Shown piece after piece: positions 36,924-46,041 of a DNA stretch of 64,000 bases. Below the pieces are notes generated by a model. The model did no database searches. It was not told where the DNA came from and worked only from the letters and a program-made list of their open reading frames with translations. The stretch lies in contig MKJV01000072.1 in assembly GCA_001942185.1 (NCBI GenBank), positions 62,001 through 126,000 of the forward strand, read 5' to 3'. Numbering within the stretch: position 1 is the stretch's first letter; every line of letters begins with the position of its first letter. Made by a program: the position numbers and the translations under genes. Source of the DNA: Pseudonocardia sp. CNS-004. Lineage in GTDB: Bacteria > Actinomycetota > Actinomycetes > Mycobacteriales > Pseudonocardiaceae.

Positions 36924-37714
36924 TGGAACCGAACCCGCGCATGAAGTGGCTGCCCTGGGTCAGCACCCCCGTGGTGCTGGTGCTGGTGCTGGTGGTCTGG
37001 CAGCTCGCGGTCTCGGTGTTCGGGGTGTCGGAGTTCACCCTCCCGACCCCCGCCCAGGTCGCCGGGGCCCTCGGCGGGCTGCTCACCGATGCGACGACGT
37101 GGGGCCACATCGCCATCACCCTGGCCGAGGTGGCGGTCGGTTTCGTCGTCGCGCTCGCCACCGGGGTCGTCGTGGGGGTGGTGCTGGGTCGCGCGGAGTG
37201 GCTCGAACGCGCGCTGCGCCCGGTGCTGGTGGCCGTGCAGGTGGTGCCGAAGGTCGCCTTCATCCCCCTGTTCGTGATCTGGTTCGGGTTCGGTGTCACA
37301 TCGAAGATCATCATGGCTGCCACGTTGGCGTTCTTCCCGATCATGCTGAACGTGATGCTCGGGGTGCGGTCGGTCGACCGCGGCCATCGTGACGTGATGC
37401 TCGGGCTCGGCGCGAAGCGCTGGCCCACGTTCCGCGACCTGGAGTTGCCCAGCACGTTGCCCTACGTGTTCGCGGGAATGGAGGTCGCGGTCGTGTTCGC
37501 CGTGATCGGGGCGATCGTCGGGGAGTACCTGGGTGGCAGCGAGGGCCTGGGCTATCTGGTCGTCGTGAGCCTCAACGCACTCGACGCGCCGCAGCTGTTC
37601 GCGGTGATCTTCCTGCTCGCCGTCCTCGGCTGCCTGCTGTACCTGGTCGTCAACGGGGCGAAGAGATTCGTCATCCCGTGGCACGAGTCGGTGCTCGGCG
37701 CCGACACACCGTGA
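36923..37714 (+). CDS. SsuC/TauC-type ABC transporter permease
   Basis: An intact 263-residue permease with about six helices, for example VLVLVLVVWQLAVSVFGV and AVVFAVIGAIVGEYLGG. The ATPase-contact loop is MLGLGAKRWPTFRDLELPST. PTPAQVAGALGGLL and VQVVPKVAFIPLFVIWFGFG are typical of the sulfonate/nitrate class. It is the third gene of a complete binding protein-ATPase-permease set. It is followed by the UGSC gene after 9 bp, so the importer and the UGSC module share a transcript. Confidence 0.93.
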   Translation: MEPNPRMKWLPWVSTPVVLVLVLVVWQLAVSVFGVSEFTLPTPAQVAGALGGLLTDATTWGHIAITLAEVAVGFVVALATGVVVGVVLGRAEWLERALRPVLVAVQVVPKVAFIPLFVIWFGFGVTSKIIMAATLAFFPIMLNVMLGVRSVDRGHRDVMLGLGAKRWPTFRDLELPSTLPYVFAGMEVAVVFAVIGAIVGEYLGGSEGLGYLVVVSLNALDAPQLFAVIFLLAVLGCLLYLVVNGAKRFVIPWHESVLGADTP

Positions 37715-37723
37715 GGGGGCTCC

Positions 37724-38281
37724 ATGTTCGAAGCGATGATCGATCCCACCGGCGGCCCGGCCGCCGCCTCCGCCGGCCCGCGGTTGGCCGCGCGTCCGGC
37801 CCGGCTCGACGGCCTGGTCGTCGGTCTGGTGGCGAACCCGAAGAAGAACGCGGAGCCGTTCCTCGACGCCGTCGGCGAGCTGCTGGCGGCTGAGCACGGC
37901 ACGGCCGACGTGGTGCGCACCCGCAAGACCAGCATCACCGACCCGATCCCGCAGGCCACCCTCGACGAGCTGGTGCAGCGCTGCGACGTCGTGCTGATCG
38001 GCGTGGGTGACTGCGGGTCGTGCAGCGCGGCGGCCGTCGCCGACGGGATCGCGTTCGAGGCCGCGGGCGTGCCCGCCGCGGTGATCTGCAGCGACGCGTT
38101 CCGGGTGAGCGCCGACGCGATGGCCAGGGTGCAGGGCAGCCCCGGCTACACCTACGTCACCACGCCGCACCCGGTGGCCCCGCTCGACGCCGACGGCGTG
38201 CGGGACCGGGCCCGGACCGCGCTGCCGGAGCTGGTCGGGCTGCTCACCGAGGTGCCGGTGCCCGCGGCGGTCTCCGGATGA
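37724..38281 (+). CDS. UGSC-family protein, cysteine form, copy B
   Basis: An intact 185-residue paralogue of copy A (22134). It starts with FEAMIDPTGGPAAA; VGLVANPKKNAEPFLDAVGE is a Rossmann-like first strand and helix. The motif is VLIGVGDCGSCSAAAVADG, and the second conserved Cys is in VPAAVICSDAF. PGYTYVTTPHPVAPLD corresponds to GYRYLTTPHPVAIL in copy A. The first motif position is TGC (Cys), not selenocysteine. It lies between an SsuABC-like importer and the partner gene (ATGA overlap). Function unknown; see findings. Confidence 0.85.
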   Translation: MFEAMIDPTGGPAAASAGPRLAARPARLDGLVVGLVANPKKNAEPFLDAVGELLAAEHGTADVVRTRKTSITDPIPQATLDELVQRCDVVLIGVGDCGSCSAAAVADGIAFEAAGVPAAVICSDAFRVSADAMARVQGSPGYTYVTTPHPVAPLDADGVRDRARTALPELVGLLTEVPVPAAVSG

Positions 38282-39354
38282 CGGCGGGCACGGTCGGCGA
38301 GGAGGACCTGCGGCAGGACGCCGCGCGGCTGCGGTACGCGCGGGAGGCCATCGAGCACGCCTACGAGCAGGGCTGGACCGACGGGCTCCCGGTCGTGCCG
38401 GTCACCGCGGACGTGGTGGAGGAGTTCCTCGCCGCCACGTCGCGCCCGCGCGACGAGGTCGTGGCCGCGGTGCCCCACCTGGGGCGCGAGTGCACCGTGG
38501 AGCAGGCCGCCGTCAACGCCGCCATGGCCGGGTGCCGCCCCGAGTACCTGCCGGTGGTGCTGGCCGCGTGGGACGCGCTGATGCGCCAGCGGGTGGTCAC
38601 CGGCGGCGGCTGGCAGAGCACCAGCGGGCCGGCGCCGCTGATCGTGGTGAACGGCCCGATCCGCGCCGAGCTGGGCATCAACTCCGGCGGCGGCGTGCTC
38701 GGCCCCGGGTTCCGGGCCAACGCGACGATCGCCCGCGCCGTCGGGCTGGTCGTGCGCAACGTGTTCGGGATCCGGCCGGAGGAGCTCGAGCAGTCGACCC
38801 AGGGCCTGCCCGGGCGGTTCACGCTGTGCATCGGCGAGAACGAGGAGGAGAGCCCGTGGGAGCCCCTCGCCACCGAGCTGGGGCAGGCACCCGGGACGGA
38901 TGCCGTGTCGGCGCTGCTGCTGCGCACCTGCGAGTTCGTCGACAACCGGCACACCGAGGACCCCGAGCAGGTGCTGTGGGACATCGCCGACACCGTCGCC
39001 CGCACCGGCGCGGCGATCGGCAGGCACTCGTCGGCGGGGCTCGTCCTGGGCGTCGAGCACGCCCAGATGCTCGCGGCGGGTGGCTTCTCGAAGGCCGACG
39101 TGCAGCGCTGGATCTCCGAGCACGCCTTCCGCAGCCACTCCGAGATGCAGCTCGCCGGCAAGAGCCTCGACGGGCAGGAGGGGCCGGGCATCGACGAGCA
39201 CGGCCTGCACGTCGTGCCCGACCCGGAGCAGATCCCGATCGTCGTGGCAGGCGCGCGCAACGCGGCCATGTCGATGGTGGTGCGCCCGTTCGGCTTCGGC
39301 GGCTGGTCGCGCACCTCGCACCCGATCCGGCCAGGAGGAGGCACCCCGACGTGA
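38278..39354 (+). CDS. UGSC-partner protein (GWxDGLP family), copy B
   Basis: An intact 358-residue paralogue of the gene at 22675. EQGWTDGLPVVPVTADVV opens it; VNAAMAGCRPEYLPVVLAAW, GWQSTSGPAPLIVVNGPIR, QGLPGRFTLCIGENEEES and FVDNRHTEDPEQ align with copy A. Cysteines in MAGCRPEY and TLCIGENEEE are conserved between copies. An insertion near residue 285-320 (HAFRSHSEMQLAGKSLDGQE) replaces a shorter stretch in copy A. Soluble, no recognised catalytic domain. It overlaps both neighbours (ATGA and GTGA), so UGSC, partner and the small CxxC protein are translationally coupled. Confidence 0.82.
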   Translation: MTAGTVGEEDLRQDAARLRYAREAIEHAYEQGWTDGLPVVPVTADVVEEFLAATSRPRDEVVAAVPHLGRECTVEQAAVNAAMAGCRPEYLPVVLAAWDALMRQRVVTGGGWQSTSGPAPLIVVNGPIRAELGINSGGGVLGPGFRANATIARAVGLVVRNVFGIRPEELEQSTQGLPGRFTLCIGENEEESPWEPLATELGQAPGTDAVSALLLRTCEFVDNRHTEDPEQVLWDIADTVARTGAAIGRHSSAGLVLGVEHAQMLAAGGFSKADVQRWISEHAFRSHSEMQLAGKSLDGQEGPGIDEHGLHVVPDPEQIPIVVAGARNAAMSMVVRPFGFGGWSRTSHPIRPGGGTPT

Positions 39355-39581
39355 CCATCGACGAGACCGCGCTCTCCGGACTGCGCAGCACGCTGGCGGC
39401 CGACGACTACCGGATGGCGGTCGCCGAGGCGGGTGACACCGTCGAGGTGACGATCACCGCCGGGCCCGCGGCGTGCGACGACTGCCTGGTCCCGAAACCG
39501 ATCATGCGCAACATCCTGCACGCGGCGCTCGGGGTGCCCGAGGACGCGATCGTGCTGGTGTACCCGGCGGACGTGAGCTGA
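39351..39581 (+). CDS. Small CxxC protein linked to UGSC module B
   Basis: A 76-residue acidic protein, unrecognised. The centre PAACDDCLVPKPIMRNI has a Cys-X-X-Cys pair followed by a Pro/Lys segment; DYRMAVAEAGDTVEVTI before it looks like a beta-hairpin. It could be a small redox or metal/cluster-carrying subunit, by analogy with other CxxC proteins only. The GTG start overlaps the partner stop (GTGA) and AGGAGG lies 11 nt upstream. The next gene (ATPase) starts 1 base after its stop. Copy A of the module has no such gene. Confidence 0.75.
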   Translation: MTIDETALSGLRSTLAADDYRMAVAEAGDTVEVTITAGPAACDDCLVPKPIMRNILHAALGVPEDAIVLVYPADVS

Positions 39582-39582
39582 C

Positions 39583-40602
39583 ATGCCCGATTCACCGCCG
39601 ACGCCACCGCTGTCGCCGACGCTGCTCGACGTACGTGACCTCGCCGTGCGGTTCCCGACCTCGACCGGGCCGATCGAGGCCGTGTCCGGGGTGTCGTTCA
39701 GCGTGACGGCGGGCGAGACCCTCGCCGTGGTGGGGGAGTCCGGATCGGGCAAGAGCGTGTCGTCGCTCGCGGTCCTCGGGCTGCTCGGCGGCGGCCGCGT
39801 GACGGGAGGATCGATCCGGTTCCAGGGCGAGGAGCTCGTCGGGGCCGACCCGGAGCGGCTGCGCAGGCTGCGCGGCGCCGACATCGCGATGATCTTCCAG
39901 AACCCGATGAGCTCGCTCGACCCGCTCTTCACCGTCGGGGACCAGATCGCGGAGGCGTTGCGGATCCACCGCGCGGTCTCCCGGCGCGACGCCCACCGCC
40001 GCGCGGTCGAGCTGCTCACCGAGGTCGGGCTGCCGGACCCGCAGCGGCGGGTTCGGTCCTACCCGCACGAGCTGTCCGGCGGGCAGCAGCAGCGCGTGAT
40101 GATCGCGATGGCGCTGGCCTGCGAGCCCGCGCTGCTCATCGCGGACGAACCCACCACCGCCCTCGACGTCACCGTGGAGGCACAGATCCTCGACCTGCTG
40201 CGCCGGATGCAGCGCGACCACGGTACCGCGCTGCTCTTCGTCACCCACGACATGGGAGTGGTGGCCGAGATGGCCGACCGCGTCCTGGTGATGTACGCGG
40301 GGCAGGTGGTCGAGCAGGGCCCGGTCGACGAGGTGCTGAGCGCGCCCCGCAACCCCTACACCCGGGCGCTGATCGAGTCGATCCCCACGCCGACCACGCC
40401 GCGGGACCGGCCGATGCCGGCGATCGCGGGCAACGTCCCGCACCCGCACGCCCTGCCCGGCGGCTGCCGGTTCCACCCGCGCTGCCCCTCCGTGCTGGAC
40501 CGGTGCACGACCGACGATCCGCCGCTCTACGAGCTGGCACCGGCCCGCACGAGCCGGTGCTGGCGAGACGAACGAGCCCAGGAGGTGGCAGGTGTCGGCT
40601 GA
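39583..40602 (+). CDS. Peptide-type ABC transporter ATPase (DppD-like), second system
   Basis: An intact 339-residue ATPase. Walker A is VVGESGSGKSVSSLAVLGL, the Q-loop IFQNPMSSLDPLF, the signature HELSGGQQQRVMIAMAL, Walker B LLIADEPTTALDVTVEA and the switch VTHDMGVVAEMAD. The C-terminal GGCRFHPRCPSVLDRC motif is the oligopeptide-type extension. It begins right after the small CxxC gene and overlaps the DppF-like gene by 11 bases. First gene of a D-F-B-C-(SDR)-A transporter set. Confidence 0.93.
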   Translation: MPDSPPTPPLSPTLLDVRDLAVRFPTSTGPIEAVSGVSFSVTAGETLAVVGESGSGKSVSSLAVLGLLGGGRVTGGSIRFQGEELVGADPERLRRLRGADIAMIFQNPMSSLDPLFTVGDQIAEALRIHRAVSRRDAHRRAVELLTEVGLPDPQRRVRSYPHELSGGQQQRVMIAMALACEPALLIADEPTTALDVTVEAQILDLLRRMQRDHGTALLFVTHDMGVVAEMADRVLVMYAGQVVEQGPVDEVLSAPRNPYTRALIESIPTPTTPRDRPMPAIAGNVPHPHALPGGCRFHPRCPSVLDRCTTDDPPLYELAPARTSRCWRDERAQEVAGVG

Positions 40603-41440
40603 CCCGTCGGCCGGGTCGGCGACCGCGGTCGCCGGCCGCGACCCGGCCCCCCTGTTCGAGGCCCACGACCTCGTGAAGCACTTCCGGATGCGCCGTTCTC
40701 TGGTGAAGGCGGTGGACGGCGTGTCGATCGCGATCCCGCGCGGGCGCACCGTCGGCCTGGTCGGCGAGTCCGGCTCCGGGAAGTCGACGGTGGCCCGCCT
40801 GGCGCTGCGGCTGCTCGACCCCACGGCGGGCCGGATCTCCTTCGACGGCGTCGACCTGCTGGCTGCGTCGCGCCGTGACGTGCGGGCGCTGCGGCGGCGG
40901 ATGCAGATCGTGTTCCAGGATCCGTTCGGCGCGCTCAACCCGCGGATGCGGGTGGCCGACGCGGTCGGTGAACCCCTCGCCGTGCACCGGATGGCGCGGG
41001 GCCGCGAGCGCACCGACCGGGTCGTGGAGCTGCTGGAGCGCGTCGGGCTGGGTGCGCGTGACCTGCACAAGTACGCCCACCAGTTCTCCGGCGGGCAGGC
41101 GCAGCGGATCGGGATCGCCCGTGCGCTCGCCACCGGACCGGAGCTGATCGTGTGCGACGAGGCGGTGTCGGCGCTCGACGTGTCGGTGCAGGCCCAGGTG
41201 CTGAACCTGCTCAAGCGGCTGCAGGCCGAGCTGGGGCTGTCCTACCTGTTCATCGCCCACGACCTGAACGTCGTGCGGTACATGTCCGACGAGGTCTGCG
41301 TGATGCGCCTCGGCGAGATCGTCGAACGCGGCGACGGCGACGCCCTGTTCGCCGACCCGCAGCACCCGTACACGAAGGCGCTCGTCGGCGCCGTGCGCAA
41401 CCTTCCCGGCCGCCGTCCCACCGGCACGGAGCAGACATGA
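40592..41440 (+). CDS. Peptide-type ABC transporter ATPase (DppF-like), second system
   Basis: An intact 282-residue ATPase, shorter than DppF proteins with a full C-terminal Cys extension, which is missing here: it ends GAVRNLPGRRPTGTEQT. Walker A is LVGESGSGKSTVARLALRL, the Q-loop IVFQDPFGALNPRM, the signature HQFSGGQAQRIGIARAL and Walker B LIVCDEAVSALDVSVQA. GTG start overlapping the preceding gene; ATGA overlap with the permease. Confidence 0.92.
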   Translation: MSADPSAGSATAVAGRDPAPLFEAHDLVKHFRMRRSLVKAVDGVSIAIPRGRTVGLVGESGSGKSTVARLALRLLDPTAGRISFDGVDLLAASRRDVRALRRRMQIVFQDPFGALNPRMRVADAVGEPLAVHRMARGRERTDRVVELLERVGLGARDLHKYAHQFSGGQAQRIGIARALATGPELIVCDEAVSALDVSVQAQVLNLLKRLQAELGLSYLFIAHDLNVVRYMSDEVCVMRLGEIVERGDGDALFADPQHPYTKALVGAVRNLPGRRPTGTEQT

Positions 41441-42396
41441 TCGGGTACACGCTGCGCAGGCTGGGCTACGGCCTGGTCGTGATGATGCTGGTCACCGTGT
41501 TCGTGTTCGTGGTGATGCGGCTGGTGCCCGGTGACGCCGTCGCCCTGCAGCTGCAGGAGACCGGGGTGAGCGCGGAGGAGGCCGCCGCCATGCGGGCGCA
41601 GTTCGGCCTCGACGACTCCGTCTGGGTGCAGCTGGGGTCCTGGCTCGCCGGTGCCGTGCAGGGCGACCTCGGCACCTCGTTCTACACGGGCGAACCGGTC
41701 GCCGAGCTGTTCCTCGACCGCGTCCCGGTCACGCTGCAGCTGGGCCTGCTCGCGATCGTGATCGGTGCGGTGCTCGGGGTCGGGTTCGGCATCGTCGCCG
41801 CCGTCACCCGCGGCACCGCGGTGGACGCCGCGGTGCGCGTGTTCGCGGTGGCGTTCCTGTCGGTGCCGAACTTCGTGGTCGGGCTGCTCGTGCTCACGTT
41901 CCTCGCGCTGTGGTTCGCCTGGTCGCCGCCGATCGTCTACGCGGGCCCGGGCGAGGACCTCGTGAGCTGGCTGCAACAGGTCGCGATCCCGGTGATCGCG
42001 CTCGGCACCGGCGGGATGGCCGGCATCGCGCGCATGACGCGGTCGTCGATGCTGGAGTCGCTGGGCTCGGACTACATCCGCACCGTGCACGCCAAGGGCG
42101 CCCGCCATCGCACCGTCGTGTTCAAGCACGCGCTGCGCAACTCGACGATCGCGGTGCTCACGTTGCTGGGCCTCGAGCTCGCCACGGTGCTCGGCGGCAC
42201 GGTGATCCTCGAGCAGATGTTCGCGATCCCCGGCACCGGGCAGCTCATCTACCAGGCGGTTCTCGACCGCGACTACCCGGTCGTCGTGGCCTGCACGATC
42301 TTCTACGCCGGCCTGTTCGTCGTGACGATCATCATCATCGACCTGCTCTACGCGCTGGTCGACCCGCGGATCAGGACGGGGAGGGCGCTGTCGTGA
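41437..42396 (+). CDS. Peptide-type ABC transporter permease (DppB-like), second system
   Basis: An intact 319-residue permease. The first helix is VVMMLVTVFVFVVMRLVPGD. The external loop LQLQETGVSAEEAAAMRAQF and GDLGTSFYTGEPV follow as in DppB. VHAKGARHRTVVFKHALRNS is the ATPase-contact loop. The last helix is VVTIIIIDLLYALVDPRIR. The start is ATG 41437. The stop overlaps the GTG of the next permease. Confidence 0.93.
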   Translation: MIGYTLRRLGYGLVVMMLVTVFVFVVMRLVPGDAVALQLQETGVSAEEAAAMRAQFGLDDSVWVQLGSWLAGAVQGDLGTSFYTGEPVAELFLDRVPVTLQLGLLAIVIGAVLGVGFGIVAAVTRGTAVDAAVRVFAVAFLSVPNFVVGLLVLTFLALWFAWSPPIVYAGPGEDLVSWLQQVAIPVIALGTGGMAGIARMTRSSMLESLGSDYIRTVHAKGARHRTVVFKHALRNSTIAVLTLLGLELATVLGGTVILEQMFAIPGTGQLIYQAVLDRDYPVVVACTIFYAGLFVVTIIIIDLLYALVDPRIRTGRALS

Positions 42397-43390
42397 GCGG
42401 GCCGGATCTCCTCAGGACCGAGCCTCCCGCACCGCCGCGGCGGAGCCTCTCCGAGGCGGTGTCCGCGCTGCGCCGGTTCGTGCGGGCACAGCCGCTGGGC
42501 GCCGTCGCGCTCGTGCTGATCGTCGTGTTCGTGCTGGCCGCGGTGCTGGCGCCGTGGCTCGCGCCGCACGACCCGCTCGAGCAGTTCCGGCGCAACATCC
42601 TCGAGGAACCGTCGGGCGAGTTCCCGCTGGGCACCGACGACCTCGGGCGCGACGTGCTGAGCCGCACGATCCACGGCGCCCGCACCTCGCTGCTCATCGG
42701 CGTCGCCACCACCGGGATCAGCCTGGTGCTCGGCACCACGGTCGGCGTGGTCTCGGGCTACTTCGGCCGCGCCGTCGACGTCGTGATCCAGCGCGTGATG
42801 GACGCCGTGCAGGCCATCCCCGGGATCGTCCTGCTGCTGTTCATCGCCGTGATCCTGGGCCCGTCGGTGCGGAACACGGTCATCGCGCTCACCGTCGTCA
42901 TCACGCCGTCGTTCAACCGGATCGCGCGCGGGGAGACGCTGCGGATCCGGGAGGAGCGCTACGTCGAGGCCGCCCGGGCCACCGGGGCGGGCACCCCGCG
43001 GATCCTGGCGCTGCACGTGCTGCCCAACCTGTTCGCGTCGGTGTTCACACTCGGCAGCCTGATCTTCGCCGGGGTGATCATCGCGGAGTCGGCTCTGTCC
43101 TTCCTGGGCATCGGCGCGCCGCCGCCCACGCCGTCGTGGGGCGCGATGCTGTCCGAGGGCGTGCGGTACGTCGAGCGGGCGCCGTGGATCATCCTCGTGC
43201 CCGCCGCGCTGCTCTCGCTGGCGGTGTTCAGCTTCAACCTCCTCGGCGACGCCTGCGCGACCACCTCGACCCCCGCCTGCAGCGGCCCGCGGTCGACAGG
43301 GCGGCGCGGCGCTGGTGGGCGCGGTGGCGCCCGCCTGCGGGCCTCGCGCCGAGCCTGACCCGCGCCGCCGAGAAGGACGCCGATACCTGA
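42393..43390 (+). CDS. Peptide-type ABC transporter permease (DppC-like), second system (frameshifted)
   Basis: About 332 residues. GTDDLGRDVLSRTIHGARTS is the DppC signature, ARATGAGTPRILALHVLPN the EAA loop and SALSFLGIGAPPPTPSWGAM the C-terminal motif. The frame breaks at 43252: GACGCCTGCGCG should be GACGCCCTGCGCG, giving NLLGDALRDHLDPRLQRPAV and an unusually long basic tail (RRWWARWRPPAG) before the TGA at 43390. GTG start overlapping DppB. Confidence 0.9.
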
Positions 43391-43410
43391 CCGCTCGAGA
43401 CGGGAGCACT

Positions 43411-44342
43411 GTGGACATCTCATTGGAGGGCAAGGTCGCCCTGGTCACCGGGGCGGGCCCGAACATCGGCAGCGGCATCGCGCTGGCGCTCGCGCGCTAC
43501 GGGGCGAAGGTCGCGTGCAACGACATCGACCCGGCGGCGGCGAAGACCGCGGTGGACCGCGTCGAACGCAACGGCGGCACCGCCATCGCGGTGCCCGGCG
43601 ACGTCACGACGAGGAGCAGGTCACCGGCTACCTCGACCGCGTGATCGAGGAGTTCGGCCAGATCGACATCCTCGTCAACAACGCCGCGCTGCTCGGCGGC
43701 AAGGGCGTGCTCGACGAGAGCACCGAGTTCTTCGACCGGGCGGTGCGGGTCGCGGCGCTGGGGAACTTCCTCAACACCAAGCACGTCGGGCGGCACATGG
43801 CCGAGCGCGGCATCCGCGGCTCGATCGTCGCGATCTCCTCGTCCAACGGCTGGTCCGGCTCCGCGGGCGTGATCGCCTACGCGTTCCACAAGGGCGGCGT
43901 GAACAACTTCGTCCGGGCCGCGGCGATGGACCTCGCCCCCTACGGCATCCGCGTCAACAGCTTCACCCCCACCGCCCCGACCCCCGACAACCCCGAGCTG
44001 ATCAAGGAATGGGGCGCGGGCGGCGTGCTCGACCGCCCGCGCGCGCACGGTATCGGCGGCGCCACCGGCGACGAGGAATGGCGCCGCCCGTCCCGCTTCA
44101 CCGGGCAGCGCGCCCCGCTCGTGCCCATGGGCACCACCGGCACCCCCACCGACATCGGCCACTGCGTCGCGTGGCTCTCCTCGGACTACGCGCGCCTCAT
44201 CACCGGCTGCGACTTCGTCGTCGACGGCGGGGCGCGGGCGAAGAACTTCGCCTACGCGCCCGCACCCGCGGCCGACCTCGCCGGGCCGCTCCCGCTCATC
44301 CCGCTGGACGTCACCGGCGAGCTGGACAGGGAGCTGGCATGA
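43411..44342 (+). CDS. Short-chain dehydrogenase/reductase (frameshifted)
   Basis: An SDR of about 310 residues. VALVTGAGPNIGSGIALALA is the dinucleotide-binding TGxxxGxG motif, ACNDIDPAAAKTAVDRV the acidic selector, and DILVNNAALLGGKGVL the NNA motif. The catalytic set is ISSSNGWSGSAGVIAYAFHK (Ser, Tyr, Lys). A C-terminal extension (after residue 205) carries EEWRRPSRFTGQ. The frame breaks at about 43606 (GTCAC-GACGAGGAG). GTG start 43411 with GGGAG upstream. It sits inside the transporter operon, ATGA-coupled to the binding protein, and so probably acts on the imported compound. Confidence 0.88.
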
Positions 44343-45918
44343 GACCCGTCGACCGCAGGACATTCCTGCTGGCCACGCTCGCGGCGTCCGGCGCGTTCGG
44401 GCTCTCGGCGTGCGGCGGCGGTGGGCGCGCCCGGTCCGGTCCGGTCGGGGAACCGCGCCCCGGCGGCAGCCTCGTGGTGCAGCAGACCTCCGAGGTCAAA
44501 CGCGGTCTCAACCCGCTGACGACCAGCGACCCGACCACGATGGGGATCGTCTCGGGCACCGTGTACGGCAAGCTCGCCGAGTTCCGGACCGGCCCGGACG
44601 TGAGATCACTGGAGATCGTGCCCGACCTCGCGGAGTCCTGGGAGATCGCGCCCGACGGCCTGACCTACACCTTCCACCTGCGGCGCGACGTGCGCTGGCA
44701 CAACATCGCCCCCGTGAACGGGCGCCCGTTCGTGGCTGACGACGTCGTCGCGACCTTCGAGGGCCTGAAGCAGGCCACCGGCGTGCACACGTGGATGATC
44801 GAGCCGGTCACGAGCATCACCGCGGCCGACGACCACACCGTGGTGTTCAGCCTCGAACGGCCCTACGGCCCGCTGCTGGAGTACTTCGCCTACCACTTCA
44901 ACATGATCCTCCCCAGGGAGGGCGTGGAGGGGCAGTACGACCTGGAGACCCAGGCGATCGGCACCGGGCCGTTCCTGCTCGACTCGCACACGCCCGACGT
45001 CGAATGGGTGCTGAAGCGCAACCCGGACTACTTCATCCCCGGCCGCCCTACCTCGACGAGATCCGCCGCCCGATCCTCTCCGACACCGCGGCCATCACGG
45101 CCGCCCTGCGCAGCGGCCGTCTCGACGCCGGCATCACCAGCGATGTGAACGTGGCCGAGGATTTCCGGTCCCGCGGCGGGTTCACGGTCACCGAGACGCC
45201 GGGCGCGCCGATCAGCATCTACCTCAACCCGACGGTGGAACCGTTCGACGACATCCGCGTGCGCCAGGCCGTCATGGAGGCGGTCGACTGGGTGGGCATG
45301 GGCGAGAACATCCGCGGCCACTTCACCCTGACCTCGCTGCTGCGCCCCGACACCAGCCCGGCCGCGCTGAGCAGCGACGAGGTCCTCGCCCTGCGCCCGT
45401 TCGACCCCGCCCACGCGCGCGCGTTGCTCGCCGAGGCGGGGGTGCCGAACGGGTTCACCACGTCGTTGCTCGTGCAGCGCGTCGACGACGAGGACGTGCG
45501 CGAGGCGCAGTGGATCCAGGCCGACCTCGCCGAGGTGGGCATCCAGGCTGAGATCGAGATCGTGGACCCGGCCACCGGCATCGACCGGCGCCGCAACCAC
45601 GACTTCGCGATCACCAAGGCCCTGCGCGGGGTGCACCTTCCCGACCAGGTGTGGCGCGACTTCGAGCCGGACTCGATCGAGAACTACGCGCTCGTCGACG
45701 ACCCGGAGCTCTACCGGCTGCTCGACGAGTCCCGCGCCACGGTCGACGACGCCGCCCGCGCCGAGATCTACCGGCAGATGCAGGTGCGGATGGAGACCGA
45801 GGTCCGCCAGGCGTTCTACCCGATCCAGAAGTTCGACTACGCGATCGCGAACGAGCGGGTGCAGGACCTGTGGCCGAGCCCCATCTACCAGGCCGCCGCC
45901 TGGCGGACGTATGGCTGA
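44339..45918 (+). CDS. Peptide-type ABC transporter binding lipoprotein 2, Tat signal (frameshifted)
   Basis: About 526 residues, family 5 solute-binding protein. The N-terminus VDRRTFLLATLAASGAFGLS has a twin-arginine motif and is followed by a lipobox Cys (SACGGGG), so it is probably a Tat-exported lipoprotein. WEIAPDGLTYTFHLRRDVRW and IGTGPFLLDSHTPDVEWVLK are family motifs. The frame breaks at 45046-45048: GGCCGCCCTACC needs one more C to read GRPYLDEIRRPIL. It completes the second importer, whose ATPases and permeases lie upstream. Confidence 0.9.
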
Positions 45919-46041
45919 GCGACAGCGAGGCGTGACGGGACAGATGACGTACTCCATTCGCGTCTCAGCGCGGGTGTGGCGCCGCGGCGTCCCTGCTCGG
46001 ATCAGCCCACCGCCCGCCGGCGCCCGAAGGAGTGCGCAGCC

